A stretch of 64,000 nucleotides of DNA from Aplysia californica (GCF_000002075.1 NW_004797538.1:692299-756298); one strand, 5' to 3'. Shown: positions 33,236 through 45,133, counted from the first letter of the stretch. Notes: generated from the letters alone by a model not told the origin. A program made the numbers and translations.

Positions 33236-33628
33236 TATATATGGTTTTTATTATGTGGTATTCAGGCCAGTTTTATTTATGAGTTATAAGCTTTACCGTA
33301 ATATCAAAGTCATTATAGGTACATTTATTTCAGTGTAATTGTACTGTGTATTCATTTTTATGTTCCTCTTTCTCCTCAATTTAGATGTCCTGAGACAAAA
33401 ATGTGACTTTGTCATTTTATTTTCTCATCCTTGCTCTCTTTTGAGAATCATAGCTGGAACCAGGGAGCATTCTGAGAACCCGGGCCTTAAACAAAAGTAG
33501 TTGTGCTGTGTCGCGCTAACTTTGAATAAATTTACAACTGAACTGATATATAGATCCAAACCACGGGTGAAGTGGCAGGAAGTTATTTTTTGGGGCCACT
33601 TTGTTTCTGGGTCACATTACATACTGCA

Positions 33629-33804
33629 CAGTTAGGCATGGATAACTCAAACGGGTAGGGGATTGACAAAAATATGTCTGACTCATCCATAATTCGGGTT
33701 ATCCGATATCCAAAAATTAAAAGATCTTCATTTGGGGAGTGGCAAATTGTACAAGCTATCCATGGTTTTGAGCTTTCCATGTTCGTGTTGTCTGTGCACG
33801 ACTG
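33629..33804. mobile_element. MITE family G, copy 1
   Basis: Ends CAGTTAGGCATGGATAACTC and TGTTGTCTGTGCACGACTG are imperfect inverted repeats. The interior GTAGGGGATTG and GGGGAGTGGCAAATTGTA match the copy at 40979-41184. Confidence 0.65.
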
Positions 33805-34476
33805 CATTTATTTCTGGTATATTGTATGTATGGGCAAAGATAGTACATAACAAGATGGGCCACTCAGCCAAAAAAGTGTCCGCAGGAAGTTCGCTCTTTG
33901 CTTCAGATGGCGCTGCAGTCTGTTTTGAAGCTCTCTTTCGTTTTTCCAGAAGAAGAATAGGAATAGCACCTCCTTGCGTGTGCAGATCGACTGCTGTTCA
34001 TCAGCAGTTCGGGTTCGTTCAGTGCGGAGTTTTAGTTTTTAAAAATTTTAATGACCTCTCGCCTTTCTTTCTAAAGTCAAATTAAACAAAGAAAACAATC
34101 ACCCTTTCCGGAGGAAGAGGTTTTTGTCAGCGTAACCATTTTTAAAAAAGCGTTCTTCCGAAATTTATTCAAAAACTTGCTAGTTTCACTTTGATTTTTT
34201 AAACTCAAGTAGGGTGACTCTGTTCGCAAAGGGTGCGCTTTTATGAAGAGGGCGCCACCGAATTTTGAGGACATTTTTTAAATTGGTTCAAAGAGAGAAG
34301 TGGCCCCTCATGTTATGTAGACTCTTTGGTATGGGTGAGTTTTCTTTTGTGTTGTTTTCACCTTGCCTGATTTAATTTGGCTGGTTTAGTTGTCGCACTA
34401 AGTAATTGACACTGGGTAAAAGTATTTCAACCGTAACCTTCTACTGTCCTCAAAACCCTTTAAAAGATTGTTCAGC

Positions 34477-34628
34477 GGATGGTTGGAGGGTGCCACTGGT
34501 AAGTCGTACTTCTTTTCTTTCTCACTTTTGATTCTGTCTGTCTTTCTTGCTTTTTCTCAGCACTAGAAGATTATTATTGTGTCATAGTCAACTCAATGTG
34601 CTTCTTTTTTTCTCAAGCAAACAAAAAT
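34477..34628 (+). mobile_element. SINE-like family A, copy
   Basis: Head GATGGTTGGAGGGTGCCACT, then CAGCACTAGAAG, TTATTGTGTCATAG and AATGTGCTTC, which carry the AGCAC/GTGCT stem. Confidence 0.75.
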
Positions 34629-34736
34629 TTGTTTCAGGAATGTTTCCATGAATACATATTACGTGTATATGAGACAGAAGCAGTAGTTGCTGCTACACTC
34701 TCTGTTTTGTAAAAGTTATCAGTTATGGCGTGTGTG

Positions 34737-34737
<1 letters not shown>

Positions 34738-34776
<39 letters not shown>
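34738..34776. repeat. (TA)n microsatellite
   Basis: About 19 uninterrupted TA units. Confidence 0.95.
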
Positions 34777-34778
<2 letters not shown>

Positions 34779-35164
34779 TCCAGCATGTCAGATTATAAGG
34801 AAATGTATTTATAATCAAAATTGACTGCTCAGTTTAATATGCTGTCATAACGTCACTTTTCAAAATGACACATGACAGAAGAATCTTACACCAAGCTGTC
34901 GAAATGAGCAGAGAGTTAGGCATTATGTCTTGTACTTGTACGAAGTAGTTTTTCCATTGTTGTTGCAACTGATCTCTGATAATAGTGATAAGACTGGGCG
35001 GGTCTGCACCGTCGTTGTGTCCTCGTATTCGTGATCTGTGGGTGTTGCCGAAGAACAAAGTTTTTGTGCCAGTCTGTGATACAGAAGGCTTGAAAATGCC
35101 TTGCAAAGTCAGGAAATTGTTACAAAGTGTCAGGTTTAAGTTTTTAGTTTACGATACCGTACGG

Positions 35165-35790
35165 TTGTGTGTTGTCCGATGTAAATGTAAGTTTACAACA
35201 GTACAGTTGTGTGTTGTCTGATGTAAATATAAGTTTACAACAGTACAGTTGTGTGTTGTCCGATGTAAATGTAAGTTTACAACAGTACAGTTGTGTGTTG
35301 TCCGATGTAAATGTAAGTTTACAACAGTACAGTTGTGTGTTGTCTGATGTAAATGTAAGTTTACAACAGTACAGTTGTGTGTTGTCCGATGTAAATGTAA
35401 GTTTACAATAGTACAGTTGTGTGTTGTCCGATGTAAATGTAAGTTTACAACAGTACAGTTGTGTGTTGTCTGATGTAAATGTAAATTTACAACAGTACAG
35501 TTGTGTGTTGTCTGATGTAAATGTAAGTTTGTGTGTTGTCTGATGTAAATGTAAGTTTACAACAGTACAGTTGTGTGTTGTCTGATGTAAATGTAAGTTT
35601 ACAACAGTACAGTTGTGTGTTGTCTGATGTAAATGTAAGTTTACAACAGTACAGTTGTGTGTTGTCTGATGTAAATGTAAGTTTACAGTACAGTTGTGTG
35701 TTGTCTGATGTAAGTTTACAACAGTACAGTTGTGTGTTGTCTGATGTAAGTTTACAGTACAGTTGTGTGTTGTCCAATGTTAGTTACCAG
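35165..35790. repeat. 42-bp minisatellite
   Basis: About 15 units of ACAGTTGTGTGTTGTCYGAT-GTAAATGTAAGTTTACAACAGT, with short deletion variants near 35525 and 35690-35760. The period is a multiple of three and the unit lacks stops in one frame on each strand, so long repetitive open frames arise on both strands. They are not genes. GTAAA...TTTAC in each unit gives a small hairpin. Confidence 0.95.
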
Positions 35791-36476
35791 TAACGTTGAG
35801 TGCTGTCTGATAAAAGTATACAGTACAATTGAGTGTGAAATGTACAGTTCCCATCTAGAGTTATGTCTGGAAAGTGTTCTTTGGAAGTTTTCCTGGAATG
35901 GGAACAGAGCTGGATCCAATTGTCAGTTATAACATTAGCTTTAATTTAATTAAAGTAATTTTTTTTCTGGTTTCTTGATCTAGTGAAAAATACCTGTTAC
36001 AGTTTTGGAATCTCGGTATAGCAGTGTTTTGTGTTGTGGAAATCCAATTTTTGAGACATTTTAACTTTTGCTGAAGTTGTAGTGAGGTTGACAGCGGTAA
36101 GCAATTGGTTTGGTTTTTTTTTCAAAATCTATTTTAAGTAAGCTAGCTGTGCTGGGGTGGACTGCTCGTTTCCGAGATTTTATTACGGGGTTTGTTCATA
36201 CTGTTGTTATTGTTACTGTTTCCTCATGAAATTCATTCTGAAAGTTGTAAGAATTAAAGGTGAACATTACATGTCAATGCATGTAGCCTCGTAGAGGCCT
36301 ATCTTGTTCAGCTTCATACCGTACAGAGTTTCTCTTTGGAAAAGGTATGTGTAGATTTTATAAATAGAAAAAAGCAGCTGATATAGTTTAATTGAATAAT
36401 TTGTGCTGCTGGTTTTGTGCAAAATGATGCTGACTCTTTTTTCTTTCTTTTGATGAACCACTCCACCCCCCACCCC

Positions 36477-36478
<2 letters not shown>

Positions 36479-36530
<52 letters not shown>
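36479..36530. repeat. (TG)n microsatellite
   Basis: About 26 TG units. Confidence 0.97.
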
Positions 36531-36532
<2 letters not shown>

Positions 36533-36837
36533 AATGTTCGAATGTGATTGTTATTATGTGCACGAATATAATGGCATTTGCTTGATTCTAAAGATAGGTA
36601 GGCTGACTTAAATCATCAATATAAATCTATTTCACGTTGTTAAGAGTCAGGAAATGTTTCCATTTGGTGGAGTCACAGAAAATAACTCTATGCTATCTTT
36701 CACTTTTTGCACGCTGGAAAAATTGTAAGAAATGTGACATCTTTTCGTATCCGAATGTAACAGTTGTAAGCACAGTTTAGATATTGACCATGATGTACGG
36801 AAGTAGTAATGTGCTAGTTGTTGAGGTTATTTTGACT

Positions 36838-37258
36838 GCTCAGTGGAAGACTCAGTCATACGTCACTTTTCAAAACCTAGTAAGACTCAGTCTAATATGT
36901 CACTTTTCAAAACCTAGACTCAGTCATATGTCACTTTTCAAAATTTAGTTAGACTCAGTCATACTTCACTTTTCAAAACCTAGTAAGACTCAGTCTCATG
37001 AGTCATATATATATGTCACTTTTCATCACTTAGTAAGACTGTCGTACGTCACTTTTCATCACTTAGTAAGACTGTAAAATGTCACTTTTCAACACCAAGT
37101 AAGATTCAGTCTCATATGTCACTTTTCAAAACCTAGTAAGACTCAGTCTCGTACGTTACTTTTCAACACTCTTAAGACTCAGTCTCATACGTTACTTTTC
37201 AACACTCTTAAGACTCAGTCTCGTACGTTACTTTTCAACACTTAGTGGTGGAGTCTTA
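36838..37258. repeat. Degenerate 30-40-bp tandem array
   Basis: About 11 irregular units around GACTCAGTCTCATACGTCAC and TTTTCAAAACCTAGTAA. Isolated related words (CGTCACTTTTCAAAAT and CATGTCACTTTTCAAAAT) occur at 34850 and 41812. Confidence 0.8.
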
Positions 37259-37535
37259 CACTAAGCAGTTGATTTGAGAATGCCAGAGAACTGTTCCGAG
37301 GACCCTAGTGATATGTGTTAGTAAGTTAGTGTTATGATTCTCTCGTGTCTCGACAGCGATAGTCAGATGAATGCTGTTGAGATATTATTATTATTGGATA
37401 ATACCAATGCCATTGTAGTATTTTAGACTAAAGGCTTTTATTTATCAGTTTCCCATAATGTTCTTTACAGCATTGTGACTGTACTGTTGAACCCCGACTG
37501 TCCCTGTACACCTAGGCAGAAAAGTTCTCTGCTGT

Positions 37536-37830
37536 AGTTTGTTTGCTCCTTCTGTTCTTTCCTAGCAAACATTTATCGTCCTTTATCTCAAGCTCTCCTA
37601 CTTCTATTGTGTGTTTGTGACTCTCCTGTAATACGCGGTACCCACTACGGCTGGATCGGGCCGGTCGCCTGACTTGGTCGCCTGAAACTGAAAACAAACA
37701 CGTTTGTTTTTAAGGCTCTCAATCGGCTGATCCCATGCCTAGTGGTACCCTGTATAACACCTCTAAACTTCAGCACTTATTTTACAGGATCTTGTTGTAA
37801 GTGCCATTAAAAACACTTACTGAAAACTAA
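37536..37830 (+). mobile_element. SINE-like family B copy split by repeat D
   Basis: The left part 37536-37630 and right part 37749-37830 rebuild a B element. The segment between (37631-37748) contains repeat D, and CCTGTA stands on both sides (37625-37630, 37749-37754). Confidence 0.6.
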
Positions 37831-38061
37831 AGCTTTTTTTCTCCCCTCTTGATTCCGTTTTTTTCCCCCCCCCACCTCTCTCCGCTGAATATGCGTCCCA
37901 ATTGTTGGCAAGACCAGTTTCCATGTTGCTTGAGAAATCTTGTATTGGCATTTTGTACCTACATTATATTTAAGTCAAATACATTTTTTATCAATACAAG
38001 AATTTTCTTTATTTCATTACTCTCATTGTGATTGTGTGTGTCTGGAATGTCGGTTAGTGGG

Positions 38062-38362
38062 ACAGTAAGTCACAGGAGTCTCCACTTAAAACTGATCATG
38101 GTTGATTTGAAAACAGTGGTAAACCGATAAAAAAAAAATTCCCGATTCTTATTTCCTTCTTCTCCGGCAACCTTTCTGAACTGAAAACCCCGCTAAAGTA
38201 AAAGAAAATCCGGCGGTTCTGCGGATTTTTGTTTAACGCTTTACCGCCTCCTCTGGCCGATCCGCGATGTTTGCCTCCCAGTTTCTTTGAATTTTCCCCG
38301 CGAGTTTTTACTATATATGAGCCTTGTGATGGTAGAGTGTTAAGCAGACTCCACTACTGTCA
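38062..38362. mobile_element. MITE family H, copy 3, interrupted
   Basis: The left end ACAGGAGTCTCCACTTAAAA, interior AACCCCGCTAAAGTAAAAGA and right end GCAGACTCCACTACTGTCAG match the family. The right end is displaced by a 103-bp insertion at TTAA. Confidence 0.6.
38237..38339. mobile_element. TTAA-flanked MITE P4 nested in family H
   Basis: TTAA on both sides (38233-38236, 38340-38343), with ends CGCTTTACC and GGTAGAGTG as 9-bp imperfect inverted repeats. Removing it and one TTAA restores the family H right end. Confidence 0.65.
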
Positions 38363-38525
38363 GTTGTGTTTGAGAAAGGAAGGGAGAGTTTTTCTTTACT
38401 TAAACATTACATTCCTTCTAAAGCACTAGTGTATGGCCTCACAATTTTCAACGAAAACAATATATAGTGTTTGTAAAGAGCAAATTCTAGCTCAACTGCA
38501 AGCTTCATGCGTTTTACAATCTATA

Positions 38526-38961
38526 CGTGAGGCATCATTGTGAAATCAGGCGCTCGTCAAAATAGTGAAATTGAAGAAACTGTCATTTTTCTGACAGTTC
38601 GGCATTTTTATAGAATTTTTGTTTTTCGGCTCTACACCTTTCATTATTCAGGTAAAAACACATTTCTCTGTGGATTTTACTGAAAATTGACTAAAGACAC
38701 AAAAAAGTAAATTTACAGTTACCAATGACTCTCAAGCTCTTGAAGCCATCAAACATTGGCTGCCATTTTCTCACAAATTTTACTCCTGAAACCTGACAAC
38801 CCCCACATCCTTCAATCGCAAATTCTAGACTTCTATTCAAGATATATATATGGGTATTTTTTGCACCAACAGCAAGACAAATACAAAAGCTTTTAGATGA
38901 TGTCAATAATTCCACATGCCCAAAAATTGATGAGCACCTGATTCCACCACGTCGTGACACA
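38526..38961. mobile_element. TA-flanked MITE family F, copy 3
   Basis: 436 bp between TA dinucleotides (38524-38525, 38962-38963). The left end CGTGAGGCATCATTGTGAAA and right end CACCACGTCGTGACACA are inverted repeats that extend to CAGGCGCTCGTCAA / TGATGAGCACCTG. Confidence 0.85.
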
Positions 38962-39228
38962 TATTACTCTAGCAGACCTGATAACATTCTGAGACGTTCT
39001 CAACTCTCTGAGACTAGCTGCCATTTTTCAAGCGCTGAAACACTAAAAATACTGACAATATCTTTCACTGTCTATGGGTGGGTGTCAACATTTGTGTGCC
39101 TGACTGTCCCCAAGGACACAACAGTGAGCCGAGCCTTGAGCCCCTGAACCCTCAACTTCACTTGGTTGCCTAACCACATCATAAAACTACCACTTTTGAA
39201 GGGCCTGCCTTTATAAAAAAATTTTTGC

Positions 39229-39500
39229 AGGTGGTTGAAATGTGCCACTGTTCGGTAGGTCCCAGTTCTTTCCTTTCTGTGTCATTTCTTTGTCTTTATT
39301 CTTTCCATTTAATAAATGATCGGATCAAGCGGGTAGAATGCTCTGGTGTGGTTTGCTCCTTCTTCCCTATCAAACATCTATCGTCCTTATCTCTCTCCAA
39401 CTCCTTTTGTGTAACACCTTGTAACACCTCTAATCTTTGGCACTTGCACGAACTTATTCTGTTGCAAGTGCCGTAAAACTCTGACTAAAACTAAAAAGAT
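39229..39500 (+). mobile_element. Adjacent SINE-like copies: family A then family B
   Basis: A partial A copy (39229-39325, head GGTGGTTGAAATGTGCCACT) is followed directly by a full B copy (39330-39500) with the best hairpin in the window: GGCACTTGC...GCAAGTGCC, then GTAAAACT and an ACTAAAA tail. These are the last plus-oriented copies in the window. Confidence 0.75.
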
Positions 39501-39871
39501 AAGATCATGACAACGAACTTCTCTTAATTTTAAACACTTTTTGAAGTATGAAGTCTGTCAAAAGCAGACGTGGGTACAATTCTTGTGTGGGAAAGTTTTG
39601 TATCAAACATCTCCGTCTGTCTGCTGAGATATTGTCCCCCCACTCAGCATCAGTTGACCTTGACAGAGTCGAAGCAGCCCGCCTCTTAAATAATCCAAAT
39701 TGTGTCTATGGGTGCATAAAACATTACAATAATTACACATAATCCGTGTGGAGGAAACTTGAGTCAAAAGCTTATTGGATCAAGTAACCAATCCATGATC
39801 TTGTCTACACTACTACACACATATAGAAGAAACACAACAAGGCAAAAGTCTGCGTCTGTAGCTATCTGTAA

Positions 39872-39877
39872 TTTATT
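39872..39877 (-). terminator. Candidate polyadenylation signal for the minus-strand gene
   Basis: On the minus strand AATAAA is followed within about 20-45 nt by a T/G-rich stretch (CTTTTGCCTTGTTGTGTTTC). It lies where base composition switches from T/G-rich to A/C-rich on the plus strand, as expected for the end of a long minus-strand transcript. If used by the 50.5-kb terminal exon, the 3' UTR would be about 10.6 kb. Confidence 0.4.
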
Positions 39878-40022
39878 TCTACATGACAAGATATTTCATC
39901 GCGAGGTAAAACATTTTACAAAAAAAAAAAAGCTGTTACCATGAAACAGCACATTACATAATAATTCATAATATGCATGAGAAACCACAGCGAAAACACA
40001 GAGAACATACAGTCATGGCCGA

Positions 40023-40135
40023 GAGACTGAGGCGAGCCGTCTCCTTGGCGCTAAAACACACCACACCGATCGATGGAGAGACTGAGGCGAGCCGTCTCCT
40101 TGGCGCTAAAACACACCACACCGATCGATGGAGAG
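40023..40135. repeat. 55-bp tandem duplication
   Basis: Two nearly identical units starting GAGACTGAGGCGAGCCGTCT and ending ACACCGATCGATG. Their identity suggests a recent duplication. Confidence 0.95.
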
Positions 40136-40660
40136 ATGGGCGACAATAACCACTACTTCTACAATGAGAGTGAGTGAGGAACATCTTTGCAAAACTTCTA
40201 CACACTGACGGAACAACAGGACATAGAAAGACATATCTAGCTAGGTCTATGTGAGGAAAAGGGAAAAGGAATCTTTTGCCAAGTCTGAGAACTAACTCCA
40301 CAGACAGAGAAAAAGAAGCAAGACTTATGACAACATACGACCTCCCCAAAGCTATTGTGTGTCTGCACTTCGTGTTGAGCTCATTCTATATATATAAATA
40401 TAGAATAAATTACGGAAAATTACCCCATGCTTGAGTTTACAAACAATTATCCCCGATACCCTTTTTTCTCTCCCAAAAGTAAAGTCTGAAGTCGCTTTCT
40501 TGCTGAGTAAAACCCCAAAGCCAACTACAAACTCCTTGAAACCCCTATATACCACAGCTTGTCTTGTACAAGTAGTAGTTCAGTGATTTTCTCTCTTTGA
40601 AAACTACAAGCCCCAAAAAGAAACTGGATAGATTTATATAATTTTATATAAGCTCTCCAT

Positions 40661-40893
40661 TTCTAATGTACCGTAGGTGTTTTACATCCCCATCCACACA
40701 ATTTAGATAATTCAGGAAGCGGGCTTTGACCTGACCAGTCAGGGCTAACTAGAACTGAGAGGGACACACAGCATCCCAACAGAAAGACCCAATTTGCTAG
40801 ACAAAAACTCTCTCCTCTCAGGAATCAAACTCGGGTCTTCTGCGTGCGATGGCGAAGTGCCTAACCGCTACACCACAGATCCTGGTGCTCTTT
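40661..40893 (-). mobile_element. tRNA-derived SINE family T, reverse
   Basis: Read on the minus strand: head CTGTGGTGTAGCGGTTAGGC (box A), GAGTTTGATTCC (box B), then the family body CGCTTCCTGAATTATCT and a tail near TGTAAAACACCTACG. Same family as 6618-6840. Confidence 0.7.
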
Positions 40894-40978
40894 TCACTTC
40901 AGACAAAAAAGCTACCAAGTAACAGATCCAACAGAGGCTACACATTCAACAATCAGCTACACTAGAATTTAAAAAATA

Positions 40979-41184
40979 CAGTCGAGCACGGACAACTCAA
41001 ACACGTAGGGGATTGGCAAATTACGTGTTTGACATACATCTAAAGTGTTTGCCATACATCTATTATTTCGGGTATGGTAAACAGTTTAACGAAACATTAA
41101 AGAGATATCTAGTTGGGGAATGGCATATTGTAAGAGCTATCCCTGATTTCCAATTTTCTGTGTTTGTGTCATCAGTGCTGACTG
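40979..41184. mobile_element. MITE family G, copy 2 (pogo-like)
   Basis: 206 bp between TA dinucleotides (40977-40978, 41185-41186). The ends CAGTCGAGCACGGACAACTC and GTGTCATCAGTGCTGACTG are imperfect inverted repeats over about 27 bp. CAGT ends and TA duplication fit pogo/Tigger-type elements. Confidence 0.75.
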
Positions 41185-41189
41185 TAGAA

Positions 41190-41366
41190 TGCACATGAAA
41201 AATGCATAGATTTTTTTCCGACATCCCCAGTACTAGTGAAAGCTAGATGGAACAGTTGTTGAGAGCTTTGCATGAGAGTCAGGCAAAGTAAACAAAACAC
41301 GAGAGTGTGGATCTCTCCAGAAAATTATTGACATGACAACGGTGAAGTGAACAGTCCTGTCTACAG

Positions 41367-41403
<37 letters not shown>

Positions 41404-43500
41404 CACACACACTAAATGCATATCAGCCCGACAAATGAAGAGATGTTCTAACCACACATTCTTGTTTTGGCTTCAATAAAAACATGCAAGGCCATACCCA
41501 CACATGAAGGAAAATACTGTAAAACACAGATTGCTTCGATGAAAATGTCTCAATTTAAAAAAAAAAAAATCACCAATCCCATGTTTCCTACAATGGTCAG
41601 CATGTAATGGAAACAGTCACTCCCTTAAGCCGTCACTTTCTTTCCTTACACAAAAGCATATTTAAAAAAATGTACTCTCGCTGAAATGGAATTTAATGCT
41701 GATTTGAAGCTCTCCACAGAGACAAAGACCGTGAAGATGCGAGCGTCTTTGGCTTCTCTGAACTCATTATCTAGTCACCACATAATGAACGGCCAGTGTA
41801 AGATTCTGTCACATGTCACTTTTCAAAATGGTTCACGCCGCAGTCTTCTACAAAACTGCCGATAAGAGCTCCAGTGTGAATGTGAACAGAAGGACCATTA
41901 TGGTAGAAAGTCTGCGAACCTCCCCCTCTCTTCCCCCATATCATAGACAAGTGAACAAAAGAAGCCTGTCCCTGTTCCTCTCTGTAAGTCATGTGTGGAA
42001 AATCAGGGGGAGGGGAAGGCGCCAAATTAGGAAACGCGCAAGCAGTCAGTTTTAATGGGAGAAAACGCTTTGTTCAAACATTTTTATAGGTGAAAAATTA
42101 GAAGTCATTCTTCCATAATTAAAAATACTGTACCAAAGTGTACTTAACCCCCTTGTCAGATCTGTGAATTAAAAAAAAAAGATATTAAAATAAATAGAAG
42201 CATAATTAAGAACGTCGTTAGCGTAGCAAGGAAAGACAACGACAGATGTGCACAGTGGTCAAAGTGGCAAATAACGACAAACCTACTACCGTACCAGTGC
42301 AGATTTCTGCATAGAACCCAGACAAAAATGTGCAGCTCGGTGAAAAAGACGGGTAAAATAAAGCAGTACATCTAGTAGAGCCCCGAGAGTCGGGAAATAG
42401 GAAACATCAGCATAAACAATCAAAACACTTGTCATGGCAGAAAATTCCATCATATCAAGGTACAATGTACAAAATGAGAACAACCAAAAACAATTGCTAC
42501 AAAACGTAGCAACAGATCTGACATAATACGGTAAAAAAAAAAGAAAACTGCATAGACTTCTTCTCCATGAGAGTGAGGACTAGACTCGCGTCAGACAGGC
42601 ATCTACAGCTCCAGGACGGAGCTACACGGCAACAGAACACCAGAGAACACTTTCCTAGGAACAGACGACAGGGGAAAGAAAGTGAGGTGGTCTGGGGATT
42701 TCATCATCAAAAGTTCCATTCAACGTCAAGCTATTAAAAAATCTCAGGTATAACGAGAAATATCCTCATTGTCATTGAAAAAATGAGTAACTGCACCCGT
42801 TCTGACCCCACTTATTTAAAGTAGGGCGAGTTTGAAGAATATCGGAGTTACTCACTTTTTCTTTTTTCTTTTTCGACAGCGACGTTATGAAAGAGTATAC
42901 AGAGCTGCCATATCTAACAAATGATACATAGACATGAATGCATTAGAACTAGCGAAGACACACATTGAACAGGTCTGTACAAACTGACCAGCAAACAGTG
43001 GACCACAGTCAGTCGGGAACCCTCACACAGCTATTCCCCGCTCAAAGACGACTCATAGCCTCAAAGACTACATGTCAAAATATTCTATCTTCACAGAAAT
43101 TTGAAAAAAGACTGAAAAGCCCTTTCATCTTAAGCAATAGAGCTACCTGGAATGAAAGGTTTTTATTCCAATTGGGCATTTTCTGGTTCAATTTTGAATC
43201 TGAACTTACTTACAGGAAAATAAAAGAAGGATCATGCCAGTGGCAGAAAAAGTAATGGGTCAATTTCAAATGTAGAGAAAAGAGGACGTAAAACGCTAGC
43301 CTTCAAAGAAGAGCGAGGGAAGAGACCAGGATGAGACAGACAGATATTGGCCAAGTGCGGGTAACATTCACTTAACACAGTCAAGTATAACAGATATAGC
43401 AAAACATTGACACCTTCAGCCGTCCCCTTCTGGGACATACTCTACAAAGACTACAAAGGCAAGTCACTTGTGCTGCTTTCTACTCCATCCTCAATTCATT
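41190..43500. other. A/C-rich stretch without a recognised gene
   Basis: Contains a (CT)n-(AT)n tract at 41370-41403 and several A runs. No exon, SINE head or inverted-repeat element was recognised. It may belong to the 3' UTR or downstream region of the minus-strand gene. Confidence 0.4.
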
Positions 43501-43524
43501 CCTTAAAGATGAATGAAAAGAAAA

Positions 43525-43605
43525 TGTACACAGTTTAAGTTTAGATTTAGTAAAAGTTTCACGACACTTGCTACACAAATAGATCATGCAAGTGCTGAAG
43601 ATTAG
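43525..43605 (-). mobile_element. SINE-like family B, 3' fragment, reverse
   Basis: Minus-strand 3' part only: AGCACTTGCATGATCTATTT through AAGTGTCGTGAAAC to a TAAATCTAAACTTAAAC tail. Confidence 0.6.
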
Positions 43606-43659
43606 CCTAGGGTGGCCAGACTGCATGACAATGGTCACATTTCCCCTGGAACTTTAATT

Positions 43660-43719
43660 TGAGTAAAGAGAAGCTCATCAGTGTTATAACAATCAATAAC
43701 AGCTTTGAAAAAAAACCCC

Positions 43720-43786
<67 letters not shown>

Positions 43787-43857
43787 AAGAATCAGGGGAA
43801 AGACAAGAAGTAGGACCCACCAGTAGCATCCTCCAACCACCCACTCATCAGTACAGA
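43660..43857 (-). mobile_element. SINE-like family A, reverse, with expanded (TGTC)n
   Basis: On the minus strand the head GGTTGGAGGATGCTACTGGT is followed by GTCCTACTTCTTGTCTTTCC and a (TGTC)n tract (43719-43786). Confidence 0.75.
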
Positions 43858-44089
43858 CTAAAACGTAGCGACAGAGAACAGAAGTGGAAGAGACACTCTG
43901 AGACAGAACAACACGCCAGGGTTCTCACGACAATCTAACTCAGTGGTTGAAACACAAGGCGTCCACAGAGAAATACACACAGGATGGCCGGCCCACCCAA
44001 GCATGGCGTGAAGATAAAACTGCAAGATAGTCAAAAGTGTCATGGCAAACTCTCCAGTTGTTCCATCATCAAGCACATGTACAGTTTAG

Positions 44090-44275
44090 TTTCAGTAAAA
44101 GTTTTACGGCATTTGCAAAACAATAATGTCATATATAAGTGTCGAAGATCATAGGTGTTATAAGAGAGTAACAAACACAGAAAAGAAGTAGGAGAGATCA
44201 GGACGATAGATATTTGATAGGAAAAAAGGAGCAAACCACACTAGAGCACCCGCCAACCAACCTCATATATGTATA
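44090..44275 (-). mobile_element. SINE-like family B, reverse
   Basis: Minus strand: GGTTGGCGGGTGCTCTAGTG, CCTATCAAATATCTATCG, GTTACTCTCTTATAACACCT, then GACACTTATATATGAC, GCAAATGCCGTAAAAC and a CTGAAACTAAAC tail. Confidence 0.8.
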
Positions 44276-44527
44276 GTTATCGTGGTGAGCACAAAAAAAA
44301 AAGCCGAAGAGGCTCAATAAATAACGACATTAGCGACCCTAACCAAATTACCAAATTAGAAACACACAAGGGAAGACGGGGGGGGAATGAAAGAGAGAAT
44401 GAGAGCAGTACCGTCAAAGTACAGACGAACCTGCTCTGACTGCCACCTGTCCAAGACAACCACGCACAACCTGTACAAAGGACCTCTTCTCACTTCCCCC
44501 TTGCTCTTTTTCTACACCACAGCTACA

Positions 44528-44558
44528 GATATATATATATATAGATATAGATATAGAT

Positions 44559-44612
<54 letters not shown>
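44528..44612. repeat. (TA)n microsatellite
   Basis: About 85 bp of TA with a few GATA interruptions. Confidence 0.95.
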
Positions 44613-44617
<5 letters not shown>

Positions 44618-45133
44618 TATAATATAATTGTTTAGCTCTCAAGTCCAGTATCAGCTCTTAGAAACTTTTTTACAGTTTGTTTTCAGTTAGAAAAGCAGAT
44701 CTATAGGGGGGGGGGTGGGAGTAGAATGAAATAAAATGTCACAGCTTTCTGATCCGTGCACTTTGAATTTAGGCCGAGAGAATGGGACAAACTTGTACAC
44801 AACTCAATACATTCACAATACGAGGTACACTTTCAGGTACAGGTACCCACAGGAACAGACAAAAGTTTTCCTGCCACTAAGACAAGTGGTTATCTAAAGG
44901 AACAGACTCACTTCTACTTCTACATCTACTATGCCCCACATCAAACAGAATACAGCGGAATGGATACAGAGATAAATTATGGCAAATCATAAAGAAATGA
45001 ACAAAACAACAAAGCAAATCATTGACCAGTTGGTCAGATGTACTAAGCCCAAAATTTTGATTAAAAAAAAAAAAAAATTGCATCAGCCCAAAATAAAAAA
45101 TTAAGGTCCTTTCTTTTTTCCCCAGTAAATTAA

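Noticed and set aside
35169-35793. Repetitive 80-96-codon frames on both strands
   Set aside because: By-products of a 42-bp period without stops. There is no start context, splice site or conserved domain.
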